From Paracentrotus lividus (Eukaryota; Echinodermata; Echinoidea; Camarodonta; Echinidae): DNA of 64,000 nt. This document shows positions 1 through 13,084 of the stretch, piece by piece; within the stretch, counting starts at the first letter, position 1; every line of letters begins with the position of its first letter. The position numbers and the translations under genes were made by a program. Below the pieces are notes generated by a model. The model searched no databases. It saw only the letters and a program-made list of their open reading frames with translations, and had not been told where the DNA came from. The DNA is taken from positions 1,303,005 to 1,367,004 of the forward strand of contig CALNVZ010002100.1 in NCBI GenBank assembly GCA_940671915.1, in the 5' to 3' direction.

Positions 1-32
<32 letters not shown>
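1..32. repeat. (CT)n microsatellite at window edge
   Basis: Pure CT dinucleotide run that begins before the window, so its full length is unknown. Confidence 0.95.
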
Positions 33-38
<6 letters not shown>

Positions 39-1963
39 TTCCATGCGTCTTTTCTCCTCTTTTCATTAAAATCATTGTTTCCTCTCTTTTAATGCCACCG
101 GTTGAAATTGTTACAAATATCAAAGATGATATTCTGGGTTATGAAAAAGGCTAAAATTATTGGTAAAGATGGTTCATACGGATAACAATAAATAACTCAC
201 AAACTCAAATAACAATTGAGTTTGTGAGTTTTGATTATGACCCTCAAATCACGCGAATCAACATGATTTTAAAAAGATTTATGTTTGTTTGTTTTTCATA
301 GTGAGTTCATTAAATTTGCATTATTTGATTTTTTTTAAAGAAATTCAAAACAAAATCTAAAAATGAGTGCAAATATTTTCAAATACTAAATACAATAAAA
401 ACCGAAGTTCTAATAAAAATGAAAGCAGTTTATCTACCTAGGAAAGAATCGAAATAAGTTGTGTTTCCAAGGAAACGAATCCAATAAGTCTTTATCAGGA
501 TAGTGGAATCCCAAGAAATCGTTAGTGATGACTCGAGGAGCCTTGATGTGAGAGTGAGGGGAAGGAGCAAGCTTGGCTACGAACCTTCAAGTGAAAGGAC
601 TGGCTGATGTGACATTGCTTTAATACACGCACAAGAGATCGTAACTTTCACAATAGTCTAGCCGGGCATAGTAGATGCGTGAGGTGGTAGGGGGCGGGGG
701 GGGGGGGCTTAATAAGAAAACGATCACCTCAAAATAGCTACATTCAGAACTCTTGAAATACTCAATTACATATTTCCTAACGGAGAAACGGGTCTTATAA
801 ATAGAATATTGAGAATGAGTGGGTAATATAATGAAAACTGAATATTGCTCACCATCCGCATTCATATTAAACATCCCTTTACCACCTTACCCTATCATGC
901 CCATTAATTCATGAGAATCGAATTTAAAACCTGTTATTTAACAAAGGGCGATAAGATTTATTTTCTTATTTTCCTTTAAAAAATAATTATGATACTTTTA
1001 AAAAGTCGAAAAAACTTTCAAAATATTTAGCACTATTTGTTTTGCTGAAGGTTTCTCTTTTTATTAAGGACTCAGATTTACAAGAAGTTAAATTCAGCGC
1101 CACATTTCAGGCAGCATATCGTCTGAAATGGTGGACCTTGTACGTTTCCAAGTTGCGACGACCTTGATAATGGTTGGAAGTCGATTAAGTTTGAAAAAGA
1201 ATTTATCTTTAGCATGTCACCGCATAATTGTATGTTAGGTTCAAATCAATTAAACTGATTTGACCACCATTTGTCATGATCATGCATATTTGTATCTGTG
1301 CGTCATCATGGAACATGTGAATGAATTCAGAGGATCACCACATTAAACTTTTCACACGCTCAGCATCCCCCCCCCCCACAACACACATACACACATTCTC
1401 CTTAACCCCCACACTGTCAAATCCGCCCATCCTTGACTAATATTTTTGTTTGTTTTTGTTGTTTTTGTTGTTTTGTTTTTTGTTTTTTCAAACCACTTCT
1501 AATATAACACAAATTGATGTATGCAATGGTTCTAGTTGGTTTAGCCTATCATGTATGTGTGTTGATGGGTAATATCTATGGTATCTTGCAATGATACGAG
1601 ATGAATAGTCAGAGAGCCAAGCAAGCTAATATCATAACTCATTCAATGTCAAACATTCAAACCTACTTTCTCGGAATGACACGCATCCACTTACAGTTTA
1701 GATATTACGTAATGCGTTCTCCAATGGAGTGTAAAGCAAACTCGTAATCGATAATTATAGTTCATCTGATATTGTTATAGGTTAATATTACTGTTGGAAA
1801 ATAATAACTAGGCAATATATTGCATAAAATAATGATGATCAACCATTAAGTGATATATTTTCCAAGGATATTATTATGATACAGGTTTTTAAAAGAAAAA
1901 AAATATAAATTGGTGTGTGTTGGATGTGTGAGTGGATGTGGGTGGGTAAGGGTTGGTAGGTGA
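33..1963. other. Intergenic AT-rich DNA, no gene seen
   Basis: No frame here has a recognisable domain. Contents are a G run near 689-707, a C run near 1,367-1,377 followed by CA-rich sequence, and a T/G-rich stretch of TTTTGTTG-like units at about 1,443-1,490. Confidence 0.6.
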
Positions 1964-2152
1964 TGGTGGTCTCTCACTTCGCGGAGACGGGTTTGAAACG
2001 ATTTGAGACTACTTTGAGACGGTTTTGGGAAGGCTTTGCGATTCCCGAGTCTCATGAAACGTCGTGGGACTCAAGAGACGTCTCGGGCGATGTTCTCTGC
2101 GACAAGTTTCAAAACTGTCTCAAAACCGTCTCCGCAAAGTGAGACACCACCA
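1964..2152. mobile_element. Harbinger-type MITE, family A copy 1
   Basis: A 189-base non-coding element with terminal inverted repeats that begin TGGTGGTCTCTCACTTCGCG and end in the complementary GTGAGACACCACCA. It is flanked by the direct repeat TGA (1,961-1,963 and 2,153-2,155). The interior is built of GAGAC/GTCTC words. Copies 2 and 3 lie at 14,943 and 48,397. A 3-base TNA-like target duplication is typical of PIF/Harbinger elements; the superfamily call is inference because there is no transposase. Confidence 0.8.
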
Positions 2153-2155
2153 TGA

Positions 2156-4295
2156 GGGGTTGAGGTAAGATCGAGGTGGAGATTTTCCTCATCTATAAAG
2201 AAAAGTTCAATCGTGAGTCGGAACATTTCCGCGGACGCTGGGAAATTAAACATGGAAAATGGGAAAATACTCATGTTAACTATGACAATTGCCGAAGGTT
2301 TGTGCTAAAAGAGCCCTATATATTCTCCTTTAGATGTTTGGTTGGTAATGCTTATCTTTATATTGGTTCATAGCTTACGATGGAATGATTTTATTTATTT
2401 TATTTATTTTTTAAATATATATATTCTGGATTTTAAAATACTACTTACCATGTGTCTCCGATACTTAGACATCTTGTATTTTCTTCCAAGTTCTTTGATC
2501 TAAGAAGTGTGTGATCTGTAAAAGTGAAATTTAAAGAGAGAGAGAGAGAGGGTAGAAAAATAAAGAAATATTAAATATATTACAACTATATATAAATGTG
2601 TAAATGAACTACTATTGCGTAAATGTTGTAAATTATCATGCAAAGCCCTCACATTTAAAAATGTGAGGGGCGTTACCAATGCCCAAGAAAAAAAAAATGA
2701 TTTGGAGATTTGAAATTGTTTTTTCAAATTTAGAAATTAAATTAAAATCTTATAATATATTGTCATATTTCATTTATGGCCAGAGATTTGTCGAATATTT
2801 TTGTATATTCTGAAGGAGAGACTTTTCTTTTTCATTCCTGAAAGCCCAGACAGTGGCATTTTTTAAATATGGGGGCGACAAAAGGACAAAGGCCCAAAAA
2901 TGAAATTGGGGAGACTGGGATTATCATGAATAAAATCTTTCATATTTTCCGAGAAAAAAAAAAACGTTTAAACGTTTCGTTTATACCTATTTCAAATTAA
3001 AAATATGTCATAAAGAACATCACAAAGGCAAATAAAGAAAGCATCACGCACAGAGGAAAACAATCTTTCAACGTCGCTGCTATGGAGCCTGCGTGCAAAA
3101 ATCAGAGGTCGTGAATATCCAGCAAAATTTCACACAAGAAGTGTGAAAATTCGATTGCTATTGTAAACTACATTATATTTACTACAAAAACTTTTAAATC
3201 GTCTTTGCAGAAAATAGAATTTATTCTTAGGATGCTGCTCCTTTGTCTTCCATTGTAGTGTTACCTTTTTGGCCATTACTAATTTTTTACAAGGATATAG
3301 GAAACATGTACACAGTTTTCGCGAGAAATATGACTCCTTAATAATTCTATTCACTGATAATCCCAACCTCTTTAAATTTCCTTTTTTAGGGGCCTTTGCC
3401 TCATTTATCGCCCTTTGTTTAAAAATGCCCTGTATGGATATTTACTGCTTTCAGGGATGAAAAGGGTCAAGTCTCCTCTTTCAGAATATACGAAAATATT
3501 CGACAAATGTCCGGCCATGAATGAATATAAAACATATAAAAGACTGGCAAATTTTGAAGATCTCTCTCTTTTTGGGGGGGGGGGATAGAGAGGGCGAAGG
3601 AGCTAGAGGAGGAGAAAGCGATGGGTAAGGGGACCGGGCAGGAGATGAAAATCGTGTTGAGACCATAATAAGATTAAAGATAATAAAAATTCAATCAATT
3701 ACAGATCGAGAAATTTATCGATCTATAGTCGCTAGGCACTGATTTCTTTAAGATTTTCGATCATTTTTTCAATCTAGATTTATCAGATTTAAGACATTTT
3801 ATTTGCTTGATAGAATGGAATTTCTAATCTTGCAAATTATGAAAGTAGCTTCATGTGATAATTTTATATACAGAAAAACTGTATTAAACAGATTGCATAA
3901 CTTTGCTGTGCGAAATTGCTGCTAAAAGTGGAAACTTTGCAATATGGTGAATTGTGAAGATACACTAGTACTTGGGCCCCTTCAAATGCTTTTTAAATGT
4001 GTTTATGATAACTACAGCCTAATTTCATTATACTTCAATATATTCATTTCTATGATGGGGTCTTAAGGGTGTCAGCAATTTTCAAAAGTACATGAATAGC
4101 TTGAAGATACATTATTTCATCACTGTCCATCCTGCTCATATAGATTAGTGCTATGATGAAGGAAGCTTAAAGAAGATGTTAAGACACGATTGATGACTGG
4201 TGTTGTCTTAACCGCTTTCACTTTGTCTAGATCAATATTGATAGTGTCACCTCGTCACATCACTGGTCATTTGTCATATTATTGGCCATTGATTA
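2156..4295. other. Intergenic DNA, no gene seen
   Basis: AT-rich, with short open frames only and no recognisable protein. It holds a short GA run (about 2,536-2,550), an inverted repeat around 2,648-2,669 (CCCTCACATTT, then AAATGTGAGGG) and a G run at about 3,574-3,584. Confidence 0.55.
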
Positions 4296-4809
4296 GTCTA
4301 CGTCCAGTTGACCATGAGACGATATGAGAAATATATACAATGCATAGGAGTTTTATATCCACTTGGTCTAACAGCAGTTGGCCCAATTCTCTGATCGTCT
4401 AATACCACATGGGCTAAACAGATATGGTCTACTAACAACAGTTTGGTCTAACTTTCATTTGGTCTAATACATACTTCGTCTTATTCTCACTTGGTCTAAT
4501 GACCCCTTGGTTTAATTGCCGATTCGTCTATACATGAGTGGTCTAATTGCCTTTTCGTCTAATTCCCAAATTAAACTTTGGTATATGTCCAGTCAGTTAC
4601 AGGAATCGACTGAATGGTAATATACCAATTGGACATTAGACGAAACGGGCATTAGACTAAATGGGATTTAGACGAAATTTTTATTAGGCTAAGTGACATT
4701 TAGCCCTAAAGGTTATTAGACAAACTGGTTATAGACGAAATGGAATTAGATCATGTGGGATGAGGCTTAAAGGTCATAAGTTAATTTTGGTTTAGGCCAA
4801 TTGGCAATT
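4296..4809. repeat. Fold-back array of GTCTAAT / ATTAGAC units
   Basis: The left half holds a degenerate series of TTGGTCTAAT and TTCGTCTAAT units every 20 or so bases. The right half holds the complementary ATTAGACGAAATGG-like units. The change of direction is at about 4,575-4,620, where GGTATAT and ATATACC-like sequences face each other. The single strand could therefore fold into one long imperfect hairpin. No coding capacity is seen. It is probably a fold-back type element or an inverted minisatellite. Confidence 0.7.
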
Positions 4810-6003
4810 CATCATATAGGATTGTGTGATCCACATAAAGATTCTACAGTCACATCAGTTTGACCTAGAGTTTTTTTTTTTTTTTTTTTTGGTGTAGCGT
4901 TTCGCAGAGAGAAAATATATTTCACGCTTTGATTATGGCCATTATATAAAAAGGACGTCTGTGTGTTCATTAGTTATGGGATGGAAGGCATGGTGATCTA
5001 ATGAAAATTTGGTGACAAGAGTATATCCCATGAAGGTGAAACTCCTTCTAGCATATCTCTACTATCTTGTTTTGTTGTTTTGTTTTTATTTATACTAATT
5101 TTTTTTTTATTGTGTTAATTATTTTTGGGTCTGTCTCCAACTCTCTCACTCTCTGTGTCTGTCTTTTTTCCCCCTCTAGGCCTATATGATTTTTCATGTA
5201 TCTCTATCTCTCTGTTTGAATGTCTTTCATTTTCTATATGTTTCTCCATTTCTCTCTCTCTCTCTTTCTCTGTACCTGTCTTTTATTCTCTAGGTCTGTA
5301 TGTTTCTGCCTTCTCTTCCCTCTCCTCTCCTTCCTCTCTCTCTCCTCTCGTCTCTCTCTCTCCCACATCCGCCCTCACAATGTCGCCCTTACCTATGTCC
5401 CCCATACTACCCAGGGTATCCTTGTATGATCGAGATCGCACTGTATGAGTAGAATGTAAGTAGGCCTATCTCAATTACATGGTTCTAGGAAGGTGCCTTC
5501 AGTGGAATGTCAACGTTGTGTCTACAGCTATGGCTTTCACTTGAACTGTATAAACTGTTTTACTTGTAGCACTGCATCAGGGCCCTTTTATTAGAGGAAT
5601 ATCCCTGTTTCTTATTCCAGACAGTACGCCATGCTTCTCAACCATTGGCTAAAATATACATTTCAGAATAAAGCCTGTGAAGATTTATGATATACAGTGG
5701 CGGATCGAGGATTTGAAAATAGAAGGGGAGCCTGAGCTGAAAAGGGGGTTAGCCGCCGAAAAGTTAGTATTTTAACATATACAATCAATAAGTGATTTTC
5801 AAATTATAGAGGGGCGCGCGTCTCCAGCAGCGCCCCGCCTGCATGGATCTGCCATTGATATAGGCCTAAAACATTACAAAAGTGATTCATGATCGTCAAT
5901 GAACTTGATGTTTTAACCACTGAGTGATAACCCATAACGGGAAACTATGTAGTGCCAAACAACCTTTTTTCTGGATAGAGTTTAGTTGTTCATGAATCAA
6001 CCC
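4810..6003. other. Low-complexity intergenic DNA
   Basis: Contains a T run at about 4,869-4,890 and a CT-rich tract at about 5,125-5,375 with TCTCTCTC and TCTGTCTC units. The open frames over the CT tract, rich in Ser, Leu and Phe, are composition artefacts. Nothing else is recognised. Confidence 0.6.
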
Positions 6004-6124
6004 CAGTGCCCTGTAACATAAAAGAGATCCGATCAATTTACGATCGATTGTAATTCTTAGTACATGATCTATACCATGGACTTATGATTGATAGATTGAT
6101 TGTATATTCTATGTTACAGGGCAC
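6004..6124. mobile_element. Small inverted-repeat element, family B copy 1
   Basis: About 121 bases between CAGTGCCCTGTAACATA and the complementary TATGTTACAGGGCAC. Inside the ends there is a second inverted match around GATCCGATCAA and TTGATTG. A second copy lies at 60,278 in filamin intron 3. Non-coding; a MITE-like element. Confidence 0.75.
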
Positions 6125-9109
6125 CGATCATTCATATTGTCTCAATACATTCACATCTCATGATGATAGCACAGTCAGCTGACCTCTCATGTATGACCTC
6201 TAGGGTAACACTTGATCACTTTCAGTGGTTCTTTGTTGTCAATAAACCTTTTCACAATTCAAGTAGTTAACAACGTTATGTCTACGTTTGGTTTTGAATA
6301 GGCCCTCGTAATAACACATTTAAGCAAGGGCTAAGGAAGAAAGACACATCCAGTCAACCAGTCAGACAAAAAGAAATGGGACAATGGGGGCAGAAATTTT
6401 CAAAAAACTTGTGAATGTTTCGCTAAGACCAAATCTATGTTGAGATACCTCTTTCGGAGTCAAATCTTAGCTGATATATACGAAAGCACTGAAAGCGTAA
6501 TACTAGTGAGGTGTGCTTATACCAGTGCTGAGGTAAATCAGTCATAACATTTCACCTTCTTTCTCAATTACATTCTCACCATGTAGTCCTACTCCATCCC
6601 TGCATGCCTCGTCATGCTTCCCTACCAATCTACCAAGGATAATCTATTCCTGGACTGTTCACCCTATTAAACTCCTTCTATTAACCCCTTCACTCTTAAA
6701 CCCAGCACGAACTAGCAGCCTTGTATATCACCACCTCAAGTCCTCAGCTACTCAATTCTGCCCTGATTCCTTACCCATAATGCAACATCATGAGCAGTGT
6801 AGTCTTATAATACAGACCAAATTGAATGAAAACGAACTAACTCACTACTCAGTACCCAAATAATAATGTTAACAAGTTGCTAAAAGAGTACTTTCCCCGT
6901 CAAAACATTTCAGTTTCCTTGATACAAATAAATTTAAAGGATGTTTTAGTCACTCCAATCTTGATAGTTATCACAAAAGGTATACTTTCAGACTAGCTAT
7001 TTATAACACAGAGTTAATGGGAGAGTTGGTCAGTTCGCTCTCGCTTTAAAGGGAATCTATTGTAGTGGAAATAAAAAATTAACAAAATATTGTGAGCTTT
7101 CTTGTTATTGTGATGCTATTTATGAAGACTATCACAGTAAAAAAGGTCCACTGTAAAGGATTGCACTTTATTTGCCCTACTAGTCATAATATGACACAAA
7201 AAATCCCCAAGCAGCTGAAATGTTCGGGTCCCAAACATTTTGTGTTGTCCCATACATGCATTTCTGTGTAAGTGCATGTTACTATAAGCAAAATTAGCTT
7301 TATTTCTTATCATTTTGGAGATTCCAAAACCTCACAACAAACAGTAATGCTTACGTAAACTGTTATCAGCCTTTCCAAAGAACTTTTAGACAGTGTCTTC
7401 GAACATTTCAATGTCATGACTAGAACAATAATTTCACTTTAACCAAACTGTCATCTAGGCCTACATCAGGAGTGGACGTATGTTATCAGGTATTGAAGGG
7501 TTAATACGTGTCCCTGTCAGGTTGGGAGTTCATTTCTGTTTTAATCTTTAGGAGCACGTACCTACTCTCCTTACATGTACGTGTTGCTATGTAGGGGTAC
7601 AGACCAAGGGTGGTGGTCGATTCCCTCATTTTAAAGGACTAAACAATTTCAATTTTACAATATCAAGAAGGCGATAGGAACATTGTAAGAGATAGCTTGC
7701 ATAATGATGAAATGCACAATTAAAAAAATAGAATATAAACATTATAAATAGGGAGATAGAGGAAGAGGGAGAACTAGAAAGAGGGATTGCGTAAAAATGA
7801 AATGCAATTTCATGCAATTTCACCCTCTTGCGGTACAACCATATTACCAAAATATGTTATTTTTGCTGTATAACATGGAGTGTGTTTAGATCATTCTTTG
7901 TTTTTTTGTTTGTTTGTTTGTTTTTTTTTAAAAGATTTAACACACTTTGTTGACTAACTCCTTCGTTAAAAAAAACTTATGCCTACTAAAACTCCTAGAG
8001 CTGTATTTTGTAGTCAGTCGTTTCTACATCTTTTCTGGGGTACAATTTGTGGAATGTGTTAAACTGGTATTTGAGATTACACTACAGGCATTCTGTGTCT
8101 GTTCCCATGGTTACGAAGCACAAATTTGTATCGAAATATTTACCCTTTGGTCTTTGGTGTCGATGTCAATTTAAAAATATGTCATCAGAAGTAAAGACTG
8201 CAAATAGGATCCGGGATGAGCGTATTTCATGCTTTGGGCTCCGATTGAGATGAGGTCAAAACGTGTTTCCAGCTTTCATTTTGCTTGTCCACCTGTCTTA
8301 CTGACAATACCAAGGGTTATGACCTTTCATGATGAGGTCAAGATTTCATTGACCAAATGGTTTGAAGCATGTTTAATTCATTTCCTATAATAGAAATAGT
8401 TTGGTAAAAATCATGAAAATAGGGTCCAATAATTTCATCTGAGAAAAATTTAGCGCAGTAAGTAATGTCTTTGATAATGATAACAAGATTAACACATCGG
8501 ACATTCCTGACTGTGTCACATAGGCCATAGGATATTACATTTTTAAAGACATTAACCCGGAACCGGACGCTACTAAGACAATCATCATGATCATGCTCGT
8601 AGGATGTGGATATTGGACATAATGATACAACGAGTTTCCTCTCAATCAAAAGCAAATTTGTTTGTGTGTTTTAAAAATGAATATCGACCTTACTGGCCTT
8701 ACTGAGCTCATATATAGTAAGTCTGCATAATAAATGACAACTCCGAAACATTGTTGAAAGTACTCAGGAGAGATTATAAAACGTTCCCATAAAAGTCATA
8801 TCGTTTGCAGTCAGATATTTACTGTTTCTGAATTTGAGACATTAAATTTCGTCTTATTGTGTGCATTCTTCGAATTTTTTTCAAAATGAGAAATAATCAT
8901 ACAAATATTATTGCTTTGTCGACCTCAATATCCACATCATGTAAACAATTGGTTCTTATTTGGGTTAGGGGATACAGGCTACGTTGAAATCACATCATTG
9001 AATGGAAATTAGGATAATCAAATATTTACTTTGCGTAAATTTGGATGATTAAAACCGATAAATTATTGAATTGTGCGTTATAATCAATTTCCAGTTGCCA
9101 GTATAAACA
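6125..9109. other. Intergenic DNA, no gene seen
   Basis: AT-rich. Several frames of 60-105 codons exist (for example on the minus strand at 8,338-8,655), but none shows a recognisable domain, a codon pattern or splice sites I can support. Confidence 0.5.
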
Positions 9110-9795
9110 GACACACATACACACCCACATTCCCACCCTCCTTCCCAGTAGTAAAGGTGACCAGACGTTAGCTACGTACAAATAAACACCCTCCAGCCAT
9201 CTTAACCAGCAATAGAGGGTGATAATAGGTTAGCTACTCACACACACACCCACACTCACCCTCTAAATAATTAGCGAAAGAAGGTGATAAAAGCAGGCTA
9301 TATGATCAGAGGTTAGCAAAATACACACACGTACACCCTCAAACTAGTAATAGAGGGTGATCAGAGGTTAGCTATCCACACGCACGCACACACACACACA
9401 CACATACACGCACACACGCAAACCCTCTACCGTCTTTAACAAGTAAGAGGTTAGTACATACGTAATTGCCCACACACAACCACACACAGTAACAAAGGGT
9501 GATTTTGGTTTAGTTAACACACACGCACACACTTATGCACGCACCTGCACACTTCAACCCTCTTAAGCAGTAACATAGTGTGATCAGAGGTTAGCTACAC
9601 ACACACACGCACGCACACACACGCACACACACACACACACACACACACCACACACACATAAACATACATGCAAACCCTCCAACCTACTCTCTTAACCAGT
9701 GACAAAGTATGATCAGAGATCAGCTACACACATACACACACGCACATCACCACCCACCCTCGTAACCAGTAACAGAGGGTGATCAGAGGTTAGCT

Positions 9796-9841
<46 letters not shown>

Positions 9842-9891
9842 CAACATCCTCCCATACTTTTAGTCTGTAACAGAATATGATTAGATGTTGG

Positions 9892-9925
<34 letters not shown>

Positions 9926-10250
9926 ACGCAGACATAATACACATGTACATCCTCCCACCTACCCTCTTAACCACTAACAGAAGGTGATCAGAGAGGTCTA
10001 GCTACACAACATACGCACACTCACATCCTCCCACACACACTCTTAACCTGTAACAGAGTTACACTTACACACACACACACACACATAATTATGGCACATA
10101 CACATAATACACGCAATCACCCTCCCACCCTGACCAGTAACAGAATGTGATCAGAAGTTAGCTACACACGCACAAACACACACGCACATCCTCTCTCCCA
10201 CCCTCTTAACCAGTAACAGAGGGTGATCAGAGGTTAGCTACATACCAACC
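9110..10250. repeat. Minisatellite with embedded (CA)n runs
   Basis: About 14 tandem units of roughly 50-110 bases. Each has a conserved core resembling CCAGTAACAGAGGGTGATCA followed by GAGGTTAGCTAC, then a CA-rich segment of very variable length and a CCCTC/CCCTCTTAAC segment. Pure CA runs are longest near 9,616-9,648, 9,805-9,840 and 9,895-9,923. Length differences between units come mostly from the CA segment. Confidence 0.9.
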
Positions 10251-12247
10251 CCAATTAGATATGGACTGCTACAACATTCCATTACCATTGCTAATAACAT
10301 ACCGTTCTTATGTTCAAACTGCATCACACTCCATATGGTATCTTGATAAGCATTTATCACCATTCCAAAGGCCAATACTGCTCTGTATACTGAATATAAT
10401 TTCAGTAGGTGGATATGTCCAGGCTCTGTATTCTGTGTAACGTATTGAAGAGTCAGGTTGATTATCTGGTCGTATGACCTTTATTGAACGTGAATGAAAT
10501 CTTCTCTACTCCTCATTGATTTATTATGTTTTTAAACTTTTCATGTAAAAGCAATAGCAACTATCCTTAAATCAAAATTCAAATCTTCTACTTCGATCTT
10601 ATTAACGGATAAAGAAATAGACAAAATGTTTTATTTTACAGTTACCATTGTTACACCGTCCACATCATTACGTATAGTCTAGTTGTTATTGTCAAGAAAA
10701 ACACTATAGAAGCAATACACGAATAATTTTGGTTGATTTGACCTATATTACACCTTAAATGCCTCTCAATCTGATTAGGAATGTTATTTCATGCATCAAG
10801 TAATTGTCCAAAAGCATATTCTTACACACACAAAAAATGATTCATAAAAATGAATGTATGTAATTATGGATATCGGTCATTACATTTGAAGACTAAAAAT
10901 TTTGCTCGAGAACAGAAGCAAATTTATTTTACGATTCGTTAGCATACTGTAAAGCTTTAAATTTGTTCAAAGAGCTTTTTGTAATGTCTTAGTTTGCACA
11001 AGTATAGGCCTATTCATATTAAAATTGTTATAGCCCATCTTTTCACGATTTTTTTTCTTTAGTTGTTTATCCTCAGAGACCGACCATGACATGACGAGTG
11101 TGGTTTGTATACCAATGTAGACATGATAGATACCATAGGAATTAGAATATAATCTAAACATGGTAGACCATGGGTATTTTCTTTCCTTGGGTTAATGTTT
11201 TGGTTTAATAATCTTTAATGTCATTCGTGGTTCACTTGATTTCCGAGGAGGATACACTGTAGTCACGTATTATGGAAGGTGATCAACTCACCAACATAAT
11301 AATTAACAAGGTCTGAAGGTACTTGAATTCTTTACCCCCACCCATCCTTCTCTCTATCTCTCACTCTCTGTCGTTCTCTCTTCATCTCCCCCTTCTTTCT
11401 TTTCTCTCTCTCTCTCTCAATATCAATCAACTTTCTTTTCCCCATCTATGACATCTCAATCTATATTTATCCGAAATACTCTTTATTGAGTTGCTTTGTA
11501 AATGTTTATTATCATGATTGATAATATGATTGATCAATAGATAATTAGTCAATAATTGTGATTTGTTTCGTATCAAAACAACAATATCTTAAGCAAACTA
11601 CAGGATTCAAATCTGATGAAAAATATTTACAACTTTGTTTTGACGTTTTTCACATTCGATATAGACTTCAAAATCATTTGCACATGCCTTTGTTAGCTAA
11701 AATTGACAATCATTCTTTTATTAACGTCCGTTACCAAAGTAGGTAAACTTGTTTTCATGTCAATTGATATTCTTCCTTCCGTGTGTATGTCAGCAAGAGA
11801 GTCTGATAGAGAGGGTTTGTATTATACATATTAGTCTGGTTGAAAAGAAGAACAAACATCCGCTATACGATCTCAGATTATTAGGATGGACACAACACAC
11901 TTCCGTTTGTTTTTATAATTGTTGTAAACAAGTATGAAATACTCAAGTTTCCCACACCTCCACTAATATAGTTGTGAAACTAAAAAAATATACCTTAATT
12001 TATATCCACAGATTTAGGTTACATCATGCAATCTAGAAACGAGGTATGTACAAATCATATTGAGAATGACAAAATTAAATTGTGGTGTATTGGCATATAA
12101 TATTCAGGTTTGAATTCCTAAGGAATTTAATTGATCATGGTTAACATTCTTTTTTAATAAATAACTTAGACTTTCAGTCAGCGGATAATCTAAGTTAAAC
12201 GTCTATATTAACTTATCGTAAAACCCTCACCCCCTTAAACTCCAGGA
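10251..12247. other. Intergenic DNA, no gene seen
   Basis: AT-rich, with a CT-rich tract at about 11,341-11,420 and no recognisable protein or RNA gene. Confidence 0.5.
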
Positions 12248-12801
12248 CCCGTATTCTCAAAAGCCGCCTATCTTTAAGCCTAGCTTAAATCTGTGGTTTA
12301 ACTATGGCTTGCTAATGTGGCGGTCACAACTCGTCGTAGGCTACGGGGCACGTGCCATCAACGTAGCCTGCGTTGTATGTGCAATGCATGCACAGGTCGT
12401 TGGTCAATTTCTGCGATTCCTGCGTTTCTGTAGTAAGGTTATTGGAAAAACTTCCTGCACGTCGTACATACAACGTGCCTCCGAGGTACCTGCGCTGCAC
12501 GATTTTTCTACAAAATCCATCGTAGGGAGTTGCACGTCGAAGGTACGGCGAGTTGTGACCGCCGCATAAAAGGGACTCAAACCCAAAAAGTAGATGTTAA
12601 ATTCATCACAATTTTGGGTAGTGAAACTATTAAAAAAATGCTTGGGAATAATAAGTGCAAAAGTTGCCCTTACAATAATAAAACACGATTCCAGAATTCT
12701 GTGAAAGTGATAGGAACATGCAGCATAGACAGATTGATTCCCTTTTAGCAAGCCATAGTTAAACCACAGATTTAAAGTTAGGCGGCTTTTGAGAATACGG
12801 G
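12248..12801. mobile_element. Inverted-repeat element with another element nested inside
   Basis: The ends are CCCGTATTCTCAAAAGCCGC and its complement ending GAGAATACGGG. The inverted match continues about 65 bases inward and includes TTAAATCTGTGGTTTAACTA and its complement. CCAGGA occurs on both sides (12,242-12,247 and 12,803-12,808), a possible 6-base target duplication. The interior is interrupted by the element at 12,316-12,566. No transposase frame is seen. Confidence 0.75.
12316..12566. mobile_element. Nested Harbinger-like MITE with TAA target duplication
   Basis: Terminal inverted repeats TGTGGCGGTCACAACTCG and CGAGTTGTGACCGCCGCA, flanked by TAA on both sides (12,313-12,315 and 12,567-12,569). 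It is clearly GC-richer than its host. The open frames here only reflect this non-coding element. Confidence 0.8.
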
Positions 12802-13084
12802 CCCAGGATTCTTATCCCAGGATAAGTCTTTAGAGGCTGCCTCTCGTATCCCTGGTATTACCTAGCATATTAACGACAGTAATTGCTCATCTGGGGTTGG
12901 TATCGTGCATGGGTATTTTGCTCCTGATTCTATGAGACAGTTTTATCCTCCTTAGCTGATTGGTAGGAGGATGAGTTCAGCATACCAAGCATATCAATGC
13001 CCTCTAATCATCTGATTGCAAGAAAGGCATATATAAGATGCTTGATTAGAAAGTGATGGGAAGACGGAATATACAAGAATATGA

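Noticed and set aside
5125..5448. 107-codon Ser/Leu/Phe/Pro-rich frame
   Set aside because: Product of a CT-rich low-complexity tract; no domain or splice support.
9783..9974. Val/Cys-rich minus-strand frame
   Set aside because: Direct translation of CA repeats.
9110..10250. CRISPR-like regular repeats
   Set aside because: Repeats are spaced by CA runs and not unique spacers, and the context is an animal genome.
12404..12751. 115-codon and 86-codon open frames on opposite strands
   Set aside because: They lie within the nested inverted-repeat elements and encode nothing recognisable.
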